This document shows, piece by piece, positions 35,801 to 47,800 of a DNA stretch of 64,000 nucleotides. The notes under the pieces were generated by a model. That model had not been told where the DNA came from, ran no database searches, and was given only the letters and a program-made list of their open reading frames with translations. The position numbers were made by a program, and so were the translations under genes. This DNA is from Crambe crambe (lineage: Eukaryota > Porifera > Demospongiae > Poecilosclerida > Crambeidae), in NCBI GenBank assembly GCA_963924555.1, contig OZ004587.1, positions 2,976,001 through 3,040,000 of the forward strand, in the 5' to 3' direction. Numbering within the stretch: position 1 is the first letter of the stretch; each line of letters starts with the position of its first letter.

Positions 35801-38800
35801 TGCAAACTGTCATGCACCACTGTAATTCTTATAAGGGGGGTATGTGCCTGAAATGCCCCCTCCTAGATCCACCACTTCCTATGGTCATCTCTACATTTTT
35901 TTGCTTGTTTCTTTATTTGTTTTGTTTTTATTTTCATTTCACAGAATGCCAAAATTACATACCTTCTTTTTAGCCACCTGATCCTTTTTTCCATTTTCAT
36001 CAGAATCACGAACATTTTTCTTAGGGTCAAACTTGTGTCCCTCTTTAGGATCTGCTTTGTTTTCATCGTCTGAGTCAGAGACATGCACCTCACAGCTATC
36101 TTCATGATCAGAGTCATCTTTTGGGTTGTGGTGATGCACCTACATTAATACGTATGAATGGCTAATCATTAACAACACAATGGTGACTTCCGGTACACTT
36201 CCAATCCCCCTCCACCAATAACAAGTTAGTTTTTTAAAAGACTAGGAATGCCTCGGCACTTAAGTGCAACCTTTATTTTAAACACTTTATAGTGAATATG
36301 ACAGTGGTTATAGAGACAAGTAAAAGGTAGATAGAGATACACTAAGGGATCACCGGCTTGAAGCTGGAGTCCTACAAGGATATTTATTATTTTATGAAGG
36401 AACTGCTGAATACTTGCTGCATGGGCATAAATAAGGCCACTACAAATTGTAGTTTAGTTTCCTGTCCACCGCCCGCTTGCTAATTTAGTACCTGCTTACT
36501 TTTTAATTATTCAATTAACACTTCAATATTTACCACATGCTAAGATCACGTGACACTTTGCAGCTGTTTTCTAGCTATGGCACTAGTTAGTGTTAGTGTG
36601 TATGACTCTGTTGGAAGGAAAACCATCCTTCCTTGGACTATATACCAAGAAGATGATGAAACAACCACTGTCAAGGAGCTGTACAACAATTTGGCTAGCA
36701 GACCGAACAGTGGAGATTTGGCAGGCCACAGTGTGGATGGTGGGAAGTTGCAAAGATTCCCTGGACATTGTGGGAGACTCCAGTAAGCAGTAGGTATAGC
36801 TACTTACTTGTAGCTATAGCTAAGCCTTTTTACATATAAACAGGCCTAAGAATCTGGCATACAGGCTACTAAGCCTTTTTTTTTATAAGACTAGCTTCTA
36901 GCTGTGATCTGGACAGTTTTTCTCCTGTGTCCAGTTGATGTGAATACAAGCCCTCAGTGTACACCCACTATAGCTTGCAATTCACATGTAGCTATGAATC
37001 TTGAGATTCTATAACGTCAGTGTCTTTTTTATGTGTAGATGTTAAATTGAGTGCTGTAATTTCTTCCTTTGGGAAATATGTCCGGTTTTATGTGAAGAAG
37101 GATGATGAACCTTCCTCCGTATCCTCTTCACCAGTACAGCTTCCTAACGCTTTTACAATCTTGATGGCGCATAGGTCACCCTCTCAAACTCTTCCACCAC
37201 GTATAGCCCCTGCACGGAATAAAAAAGATGAACTCCATAATGCAATACTTGACTGGCTGGAAAAAGAAGAACTAGCGTGGAGTCCTTCAATCGAGTGTAA
37301 AACTGGATCGAACACTGTGCGTACACTTTGTGATGTACTATGGTACATTGATGGCCACTACAGCACATTAGCAGAACGAAGTTGTGCAATTCCTCTTGTC
37401 TTTCATCAATTTTCAGGCTATATAGTCTGGCTATTGAAAGCCAAAAATGGGTCAAACCCGGAAAAAAATGGTATAGAAATGATTTTGGTATCAACAGAAG
37501 CAAAATTTTTTACATGACAACATATCCAAAATCCACCTGAATCTGCTTTGGGGAAATTTTTTTATGGCTAATTCTTCAATGAGGTACTGATTAGCACTAG
37601 CTTTGCAAACTAGGTGCATGCTCATGTTTGCAATAATTAACCTTTTGATGTTAGTGTGCAAGCATGAGCCTGCACCTACTCTGTGGTTGAATCTGCATAG
37701 TCCTACTGAAAGTTCTGTGTAGTTGGTGTATCTCTGCTTGTATTGAGAAGAGCTGTAGCCATCCTTCACTGTGATACATCATACTGTAAGTTGCAAGGTT
37801 AGTGAGATAACAGGGTGTTCACTTAGAGGTTTGTCTGTAGATCAGACTGCCAAGTTGTCATGGCTGAAGGGCAACCTGCTAGCAATTCTGAAGAAGACTG
37901 TTGTGTTATCTGTAAGCTGGGATTTAAAAATGATAAAGCAACTACAGTATCAGAAAAGGGTATGATGAGCCTTATCGGCTTCAGTGAAGAACGTGGATGT
38001 TTGGAACTTCATGCCCACTTAACTGAATGTATCAAGAAGACACCAATTGGAAAAGTTTTAGTACATAAAAACTGCCGTCGAAATTTTACGAACCGAAGAA
38101 GGGCCACTTGTTTCAGTGCTTTAGAAGATGACCAGTTGCCTCAAGCAAAAAGGTTAAGATCTAGCACATTGTCTTTCAATTGGAAAGAAAACTGCATGCT
38201 TTGTGGGAAATATGCTGAATTTGATACTCGCCATCCAGAGAGGAATAAAATACACAATGTAACAACACTTCCAATGTGTGACAAGCTTCTAGAGTGTTGT
38301 GGCAATAGAGGGGATGCTTGGGCATCTGAGGTTCAAAATCGCCTTCATGGTTGCATTGACTTGGTTACAGCAGAAGCGATTTATCATGTTAATTGTTATT
38401 CACGATTCTTGCTTAATAAAGGGAACACTTCATCAACAGCAAGGGTTCTTGGTAGGCCCCAGGACAAAGGAAAGTTATACTGGTTCCAAATGTTATGCCA
38501 GTGGCTTGAATCAAAGGCTGATGCTGAGCTCTATACACTAACAGAACTGCATGCTAAGATGTGAGAACTCTCCGGTGGCTCTGATATTTACACTCTGAAA
38601 AGGCTGAAACAGAAATTGCATGAACATTATGAAGATTTCATATTCTTTGCAGAAGTTGAGGGGTGTGGTACTGTTTTATGCTTTAGGAACATGGCAAGTT
38701 ATATTGTCAATGACAAATGGTACTCTGAAAGAAAGCAAGACATAGAAGAGGAAGCAGAGCGCATAGTGATTGCTGCAGCTAAAATTATAAGAGCTGAAAT

Positions 38801-41800
38801 CAGAAAAAGAAAGTATGATTCAAAGTCATACCCCAATAATGAAGATATTGCTAATGTTGATAAAGGAAAGGAATGGATCCCACACCATTTACAAACATTC
38901 TTGAAAATTATTGTGCAATCTGAACTTAAGCAGAACAGTATCGGTCATTCTATTATACAATCTGCTCGGCCAAGGTCTGTTATAACCCCTACACTATTTG
39001 GCATTGGTGTTGAGATGGACCATGTATTTGGGTCAAGGTGGCTTGTAAACGAACTATCACAGTTGGGTTTCTCCATCAGTTATGATGAAGTAAACAGATA
39101 TAAACAATCTGTTATCCAGAGTGAAAGCCTTGATAGCTTGCTTACCGAGTACTTTCCTGGTACATTTACTCAGTGGGTAGCAGATAATGTTGACCACAAT
39201 GTGGCAACATTAGATGGTAATGGTAGTTTGCATGGTATGGGAATCATAGCTGTTTCAACTCCCAAAGATAACGTACCACTCATTACAAAGTCACGGGTGA
39301 TCAATAGACAGCAACGAATCAAGGTAAACGAGCTAGTGAGAGAAAAAGGAGTACCTCTCTTACAATATGTAGGCCCAAATGAGAAAGGTCTAGCCTCTAT
39401 TTTCTATAAACCAATTATTGAATTGCAAGTTCCATACACTTTACCATCAGAAATTTACTCCAATCTACTTTGGCATTCTGAATTGACATTCAGCAACACT
39501 GCCAGACCAAGAACAAACTGGTCTGGCTTTATGCAGCAAGCTTTTTCTAGCTGTCACGTGTCACCTTCCAAATCTGAAGTGCTTCTTCTACCAATCATCG
39601 ATTTAAGCCCATCTGATGAAAGCTGTATATACTCTACTTTGATCTACATTCAAAGACAAGCTGAGCAATTGAATATACCAACCCCATGTATAACATTTGA
39701 TCAGCCATTGTGGATCAAAGCAGTTGAAATTATTAAGGCAAAATCAATGAATATAGTTTGCAGACTTGGTGGCTCAATGATGAAAGGCTCTGGACTAGAG
39801 GAAGCACTAGAAACTGTCTATGGACCAAATGCAGTCGCCCATATGATTTCAGGAAAAGCTGTATCAAGGGCACTGCGTGGGTATTTCTTGGTAGAGGCTG
39901 CTTTAGTCAGCAAGCTAATGTTGGCAGTATTACCATGGTCTGGTAGCCGAAGGAGAAGACGGAAATGACAATGGAACCTCTAGTGAAAGTACAGTACCAG
40001 AAATGGACACAAGCATTTCTTCAGAGCATAAGCTTGATGCCGGTGAGGTACAGAAAATCTATGATCTGTATGAAGGAATTCAAGATAAATCTGTACCAGT
40101 TTCCAATATTGCTGGATACAAGGAACTGATCAAGTTGGACCAGTGTTTACTCAAGTATAAAGCATTTCTTGCTGAAAAATCACGGACAGCCAAGTTATGG
40201 TTACAGTACATCGAGTGTGTGGAAATTTTGAAGCTATTCATTCGAGCTGAAAGAACCGGAAATTGGAACCTACATCTTATAGCAGTTGAAAAGATGTTAA
40301 ATTTGTTTGCTGCAACTGGTCAAATAAACTATGCAAAGAGTTCTAGACTATATTTGCAGCTGATGCGAGAGCTGCTAACTGACCATCCATGGCTACATCA
40401 CTGCTTCACTGAACAAGGGTTTCATACTGTCCGTAGAAGTAGCAGATATTGGGCTGGATTATGGACTGACCTCATCATTGAACAAGTCATGATGCGATCA
40501 ATCAAGAGCCGTGGAGGGCTAACGAGAGGAAGAGGGATAACAGAAACTGTTTGCCTGCAGTGGATTTATAGCATGCACAAGTGTGCTGGAGTTCATGATG
40601 CTATGACAACAATCACAAATTTAAAACACAGAACATCTGAACAGCATATTGAGTTTGGAACTTCAAGAAGCAAACATGATTATGAAGACCTGAGGAAGAT
40701 TCAAAAATGGTTCAATCAATATGAACCTTTTAATCCGAATCAACCAAAATTATGTTCTTTATCATCAGGTTTAACTGCTGCAGATGATGATGGTGTGAAC
40801 TGTGATCAGACAGAACAGGTTGGGGCAAGAATTCACAAGCAGTTGGACAGAGTGAGTGTTATAGATGCATCAATCAAGAGAAGTGACCAAGTTCAATCTC
40901 TGGACCATCTGCATCCTGGAATCCAAGTTGACAAAAAGAAAGTTCACATCAACCCAACTCTACTGTTCTCAAGACTGATTGCTATTGTACAGAGAGAGGA
41001 AGACATGGCTCCATTCTTCAACTATGAGCTTACAACAATCCTATTCAAGGACAATGCTTTGCGGAAAACTGACAAAGCACAACTAGCAAGAGGCCTAAAA
41101 AATGCTGTGCAACCATCTGCACTCAGTTTACGAGCAAAGTACGTTCTTGACGGTGGTGCTCTTATTCATAAGGTTAAATGGGCAAAGAAAAAAACATACC
41201 AAGATATAGTGAAGCAATACGTAAGCTATGTACGTGCAACTGTTACATTGTTTTTGATGGTTACAAGCAAGGTCCATCGATTAAAGACCACGAGCATGAG
41301 AGAAGAGTCAGGAAAGCATGTGCAGATATTCAACTAACAGAATCCATGGAAGCTCATGTAAATCAGGAGACCTTTCTTTCAAATGAAGGAAACAAAGCAC
41401 AGTTTATCTCACTATTAAGTCGCTACTTAGAATCTGATGCTCAGACAGTTCACAATTCCACTGGCGATGCTGATACTATGATTGTTGCTTGTGCCCTTCA
41501 AATGGCTATGGGAGGGAAGGAGGTCAATGTGGTAGCTGATGACACAGATGTACTCATCCTTCTAATGCATCACTGGACTGAAACGATGGCAGATGTGTAT
41601 TTCCTGTCTGAGCCCAAAAAATCACAGAAGAAAGGCTTGCAAGTGTGGAGAATATGCGATCTGATTGCCAAAGCCGGAAAATTGGTGACATCTCACCTTC
41701 TCTTTATTCACGCATGGAGTGGCTGTGACACCACCTCTGCAACATTCGGGCAGGGAAAAACAAACCTCATGAAAAAGATCCAGGCATCTGAAGAAGTGCA

Positions 41801-44800
41801 GCAAATATCACTCTTGATGGGTGATTCTCATATGACTGCAGAAGAAATTGGCAATGCTGGTGTCCGTTTATTCATTATCCTATTTGGTGGCAAGCAAGAA
41901 GATTCCTTGAATTTTTTGCGGTATGTGAAATTCTTGGAGATGGTCTCATCAAATAAAGCTATGACCCACAGAAGCTACCACCTACAGAAAGGGCAGCACA
42001 TTTTCACAGTTTGAGGGTACACTTACAAGTAATGCTCTGGAAGAAGCTTACACACGAAGACATACAATTGGATCCTAAGCAGTGGGGTTGGAAGCTTGAT
42101 GATAGTATACTAACTCCAGTCATGACAGACATAGCTGCTGCACCAGAAAACTTACTGAAGTTTGTGCGATGCAATTGTAAACTTTCTTCTAGAAATCCAT
42201 GTGGAACCAATATATGCTCTTGCCGTAAAAATGGTCTCAAATGTGTAACTGCTTGTGGGGACTGCCAAGGAGAAAATTGTAAAAATGCCGAGGACATTAT
42301 TGCATCAGAGGAAGAAATTTTTGGCTTGGAAGGTGAAGATACATTATAAAAGCAACTATGTACTTTCATTATTAATTTCTTAAAGATTTAGTCAGATTTT
42401 GGGTGGTGTGGTTTGATCACTGTGGGTGTGAATTTGCTGCATAGTGAATTAAATATTCAATCGCGAATAAAAAAATTTCCCCAACACTGTTTTGGGTGGA
42501 TTTGGATATGTTATTCTACAAAAAATTCTGCTTCTTTTGGTACCAAATATACTTCTATACTAATTATTTCCAGGTCCAACCCTTCAACAGCCAGACTAAT
42601 AATCGACCAGACTTGTCCAAGCATCGAAAGCGAAAAGTGGGGGGTTTGTGTGCAGAAACTCTACGTTCACACTCTCAGCGTCTTTTTGGCAATCTGCAAT
42701 GTGTATTCTGGAATTTGGGCACTTGGGTGAAGTTCAAGTCAGAAGTTGAGCTCCTAGCTAAATCATTGGCTAAGTATGCTGATATGTTGTCTTCAAAAAG
42801 AGTAGCCATGTCATTGATACACTCCTCACAGCAGCCTGTTCGCAGTGTTGGAAACTCCATGTCTGTACTTTACATTGCTCCTCGTCATTCGCCGTCCTCT
42901 GACCTTGCACAAATTAGCTCCGCTATTAGTGATGCTGATTCAGATATACCAGTTGACCTTCAAGAGTTTCTACCTTCTGATAGACGCCGCAGATTTGATA
43001 GGTTAGAAAGCCTTAAAAAGGGACTGGATATCCCCATTGTTCTTCTAACATACCGTATCCATCAAATACTAGTACCCATATGAATAGTAGTACCTTGTTG
43101 CCAGGCAACACCTTATATTTGTATATTAGTACCCATTCAATTTTAAGTACCCCACATATAAAAGTACCCATCCATGCCAGTATGTTTTGTATGGCAAGAA
43201 AAAGTACAAGCCCCAAGTGAGGCAGATTCTGAAGGGGGCCGAAGAACTTAAAGAAAGAAAAAGATGACTCTTGAACTATGAAACATTATTTAGCTAAACT
43301 GTATAGTCATTGTCCAACGAATCTGTTCTGCATCATTAACACTCATCTTGTAGTACCCTGCAATTAAAAGTACCCACGTGAATATAAGTACCCATTTCAA
43401 TTACGAATTCGATTAGAAGTACCGGTACTTATGCTCCCGAGAATACGGTATGCACCTGGTAGTAATTTAATCAATCTCCATTGGGCTTGGCATACTTCAG
43501 CCACTGACATCTCCACTGCTCTTCAAACATGCCAGCCCATAATTGAAGATCTGAAGGCGAAGGTTCCTCTTTTCCACTCAAGGGCTATGAGAAAAACTGC
43601 TTTTGAGAAGTTTGGACTCATCACGCCGACAGTCAGAAAGTCAGTGTTACGGCACTTTTATAAGGATCTCACTGGTGATGCGTCAGCTGCAGCTAACCTT
43701 ACAGAAGCTGAAATTGATGGGCGTGTGAAGATGTTCTTTGAACTAGAGGAGCCTGATGTGACATATGATCTCCGGGAAGTGCATGCTGGGAGACCTTCAA
43801 AGTTTAGCATGTTTTGGGAGAAGGCTAAAGCCTTTCTTGAAGAAGATGTCGGCACAGCAGTGGATGACAGGCGGCATTCAGACGTAGTACATCTAGCAAA
43901 GGCTATTTCAATTCGTGACTTCAGAAATCAAGTTCAGGAGAGGTGCCCTCCTGACACTCCCATACCTTGTGACGAACTCATAAGACTACAATTCATCCCT
44001 TCTCATCGAAATTCTCGTACTGCTTCTAATTACACCAGTATGCTGCAAGTCAGAAAGATGGTACAACAGCACCAGTGGAGAAAGGAGCACAAAGATGCTC
44101 ATTATGCTGCGTGCATATTTCGTTATGTACGTGAATATGCATTGCTGGTCCATGATCATGCCATGTTGGTATGTGTGGATGACAAACATAGAGTAAAGGT
44201 GGGCGAGCCAGATAATCCAGTTGCAGCTGCCGAGCGAGGAAGACAAGTTTGGGTGAACAGAAGCTCTCCGTTCCATGTGGCCGATCACGACTTCACTCGA
44301 TTTAGTCTAATCCCTTCAGTTGCACTCATGAACGAAATCCCAAGTGAGTTAAGTGGTTCTTGGTATACAGGAAAGGTTCACGTTTTATACAAAGAGGGAG
44401 CTTTTGAGCCTTCATCGCCTGTACAGCATTCTACTGAACTGTGTAACATGTTACAAGAGAAAGCCAAGTCTAACCCAATCCTATTCCTGTATTCCGATGG
44501 TGGCCCTGATCATAGGGTCACTTACATGAGTGTGAAATTGGCTCTCGCTGCTCTCTTCTTGAAACTGAATTTGGATTACTTGTGTGCAACTCGTACTGCC
44601 CCTTATCACTCTTTTCGCAATCCAGCAGAAAGGATCATGTCCATCCTAAATTTAGGTCTACAATCAGTAGGCCTGGCACGTACTAAACTGGATGATGCTA
44701 TGGAGAAAGAGATTAAGAAGTGTAATAAGCTCTCTCAGTTGCGGAAGCAGGCAGAAGCAACTCCAGCCTTCAAAGAGTCTGTTGCTGACTCAATAGCTCC

Positions 44801-47800
44801 TGTAAAAATCCTTCTTTCAAGGATTACACAGAGACTACAACTCAAAGGTGAGCCCTTTGTGGTGTCTACAGCTGCCCTATCAAGTGACATAGACAATTTG
44901 TGCTACATATGACAGCACATTTGAGCTAAGTCACAAAGAAAAGTTGTCAGTCAAGTCCCTGACCCCAAGATTGTCAGATTTTTTTGAGCACTGTTGCAGG
45001 GAACGACACTATTTCTTTGAGATCAAAAAGTGTGGTAATCTTACCTGCCAGATCTGCAAGCCTCCCCAACTCCCGGAATCCGTATTCCAGAAGCTTGTAC
45101 ACATGCCTGATCCTATGCCAGCATCTGATGGCCACTACAAACCTTTTTCTGATGTTGCTAGAAAGGAAACATCAGAACAGCATCGACTTTCTCTCCACAA
45201 GCTCAGCCAGAAAGAAAAACGTCTACCATTTTACCCCAGTGTTCAACATGTAAAAAATGCAAGCATGATGCTGTTATGTGAAGAGTGTTCTATGTGGAGG
45301 CTGGTTTATGCTAGACGCAAGCTCACTTCATCAGAGAAGCAAGCCACGGAGAGAGTGCTGGATGGGTTATCATTCTCGTGTGGATCCGAGCTACAGGATG
45401 CAGATATTCCACCTGACCTGAAGGATGTTGTGTACGTCAAGAAACTGCAGTGCACTGAACCAGTTGAAAAACTGTATTATTCAGCAAACCTCAAGACATC
45501 TGCATCCATTGCTCGGAAGAAATGCCAGAATCTGAAGAGTCACAGGAATATTATCCTCAGTGTTCTAACTGTTCCAAGCCCAGAATCCCAAGAAAGAACT
45601 ATAGTTGACCTTTTTTTTTTTTTTTTTTTTTTTTGTATATTTATATACCTTTGGAATGCAATTTTAAAAACTCAGACATCCTGTTTATGTAATGGTAATT
45701 GAATATTGGAATAATGGATTTTGCCTCCCACCCGCCTGTATTTGTGGGGCTTTACAGGACGGAAACTAAAGTACAATTTGTAGTGGCCTAATGAAAGGTG
45801 CAGGGGTTTATGGGGTCAAATGTTTCATTATACTGCCAAAATAATTATTTCTCTCAGCTTCTTTTTAATTCTGGTTGTGGAGGGTTCCAAATAATGTGCA
45901 CTGAGCAACATGACTTATTGTAGTAAGATTAGTATTTACACAGCTAGTATTCTAATCTTGCTGTTCAACGCTTTCAAACTGCCATAGTTATTCTCATGCA
46001 TAGCTAGCCTCGTTTCCAGGCTCTCAGTGAAACGGGAAATGTGGGGGCGGAAAGGAGAGCCTGGTTTCTACTGCAAGCACGGGCATGTAAATTTTGACCA
46101 CATAATTATATTCATAACACGGTTGATGATGTAATCATTAAGTAAACGTAGTACAAACGCGCGTAGTACGAAATTGCAATGGATGCATGTCGCTTGTGTG
46201 AGCAGAGTGCAGCTATTGCCTTGTTCAGCAGTTCTGGATTATCATAAAAGTGGGCTTTTAGGATCAACAAACTCCTGGATGTCCCTGAGCTAGCTCCAGA
46301 TGACCCCTTCCCATCACACATCTGTCAAGCTTGCAAGAGGAGAATAATTTCCTTGGAGAAGGCAACTGCAAACATTACTAGCTTCAAAGAGCTGGCCAGA
46401 TCTTCTTTGCGGAGATCCCTTGAGAGCACAGGGGCACGAACATATCCTTGCCATCAAATACAGCTCGGATAGCCAGCTTCTGCTCTTCCTTCAGCAACAG
46501 TTCAGGTAAACCAAGCATTGACAGGGCATGAGAAAGCGCTTGCGGATAGTGGGAACTTGAATCACTTGAAGAAACGCCACTCTCAGAAACGAACTCGCCA
46601 TCTTGCACAAAAAAACGCTGATTAGACAAATAATTATGATGAAATCAAAAACGGGAAAGTACGGAGGGAATCCAAATCCCCCGGAATGTGAGGGATCCGG
46701 TCTGCAGTAGAAACCAAGCTCTCCTTTCCGCCCCCACATTTCCCGTTTCACTGAGAGCCTGGGAACAAGGCTAATGCATAGCTTGATTGAAGTATGTGTA
46801 CTGGATTCTCGGAAGCCTCAAAGTCTTAGTTCTGAGATTCTCCTTCACCATGGCTCTCTCTTTGGCACTTCAAACGATCACTAGTTCCTGTACACTGCAA
46901 TCTCTGTTGTTTTTGTTCACTGTTGTCTTTTAGTCAGTTCTCTGCATGTCATAATGGGCTTGATTTGTTGGCAAAGACGGCAAGAAGCATCAGCACTCTC
47001 TTCACGGTGTAAGAGTTACCGCATAATGGTAGTGACTGCGAGCAGCCTGAGCCTGTCTGTTTGTCCTTAGAGCTTGTATCTAGCTAGCCTCGGGCCTGGG
47101 GACGAGGCTGCTAGCTTGCTAGAGCTAAATGCACGTGCTCGATACGCATCATCGTGCATTATTGCACGTGTGCATGTAGCGTACCACCGCCATAGTCGCC
47201 TCCAACACTGCGCCTCGGTGCCGAGGCAAAAAAGAGAGGCCTGTGTATGTAGTGTTATGTTAGTGCTTCACAGCAGCCTAATAAAAAAGCCCTAAAATAT
47301 GCATAAATATATTATATTAGGCTGCATCAGCCCAGCTAGATTCTAGGGGCATCACATATTTTTTTTATTTAGAAGAAAACTTTTGTCATACAATGCCCAA
47401 TCAACTAATTTCATCTTTCCTTTCTTGAAAAATTTACATAGTAAGTGGAAAGATGTAGAGGATTTGCCCAAAGGTTTAATCTAAATTCACCATCATCCTT
47501 GTCATTATGCAGACATTATTAGTTATTAGTTTCATATACGGGAGATGAGACCCATAACTCAGTGCAATTAAGGCCAGGTCCCACTGCACTTTGTACCATG
47601 TTTCATGTAGGTTCGTGAGGCTCTACTACAGTGTTAAAGCATTGTTTTAGCTAGTTCTCATATATATGTTGTATGTATGTACATTCACTTTCAATATACA
47701 TATAGCTAACCACAGGAATGCAAATATTATAGAGGGTGGGTTGATCTGTAAACAACCGCACCCTAAACAAAGTTCCAACATTGTTGCACTAGTTCTATGA

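Larger units (their letters stand above)
36577..45600 (+). pseudogene. Unfamiliar DDE transposase, interrupted
   Basis: Coding pieces: a probable first exon 36,577-36,782 (MALVSVSVYDSVGRKTILPW), then 37,039-37,422, 42,602-43,052, 43,451-44,895 and about 44,896-45,600. Removing the insertions makes the middle pieces continuous (see findings). Core motifs: MLVCVDDKHRVKVGEP (first acid), ILFLYSDGGPDHR (second), SFRNPAERIMSILNLGLQSV (third), giving a DDE triad. The C-terminal zinc region shows CGNLTCQICKPP, CEECSMW and, in a shifted frame, YYPQCSNC. Frame changes near 44,897 and 45,510 mark decay, and the first-exon splice phase does not fit cleanly. I know this protein type only as uncharacterised sponge and cnidarian proteins, and cannot place it in a named superfamily. 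Confidence 0.7.
36435..45788 (+). mobile_element. Large DNA transposon with TAA duplications, hosting two later insertions
   Basis: Ends GGCCACTACAAATTGTA (left) and TACAATTTGTAGTGGCC (right), with TAA at 36,432-36,434 and 45,789-45,791. Inner insertions at 37,423-42,598 and 43,053-43,448 account for 5.6 kb, so the original element was about 3.8 kb. It encodes one long plus-strand DDE protein. It lies in intron 3 of the host gene, opposite in strand. The 3-bp TAA site and GGCC terminus recall Harbinger-type elements, but the protein does not. Confidence 0.85.
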
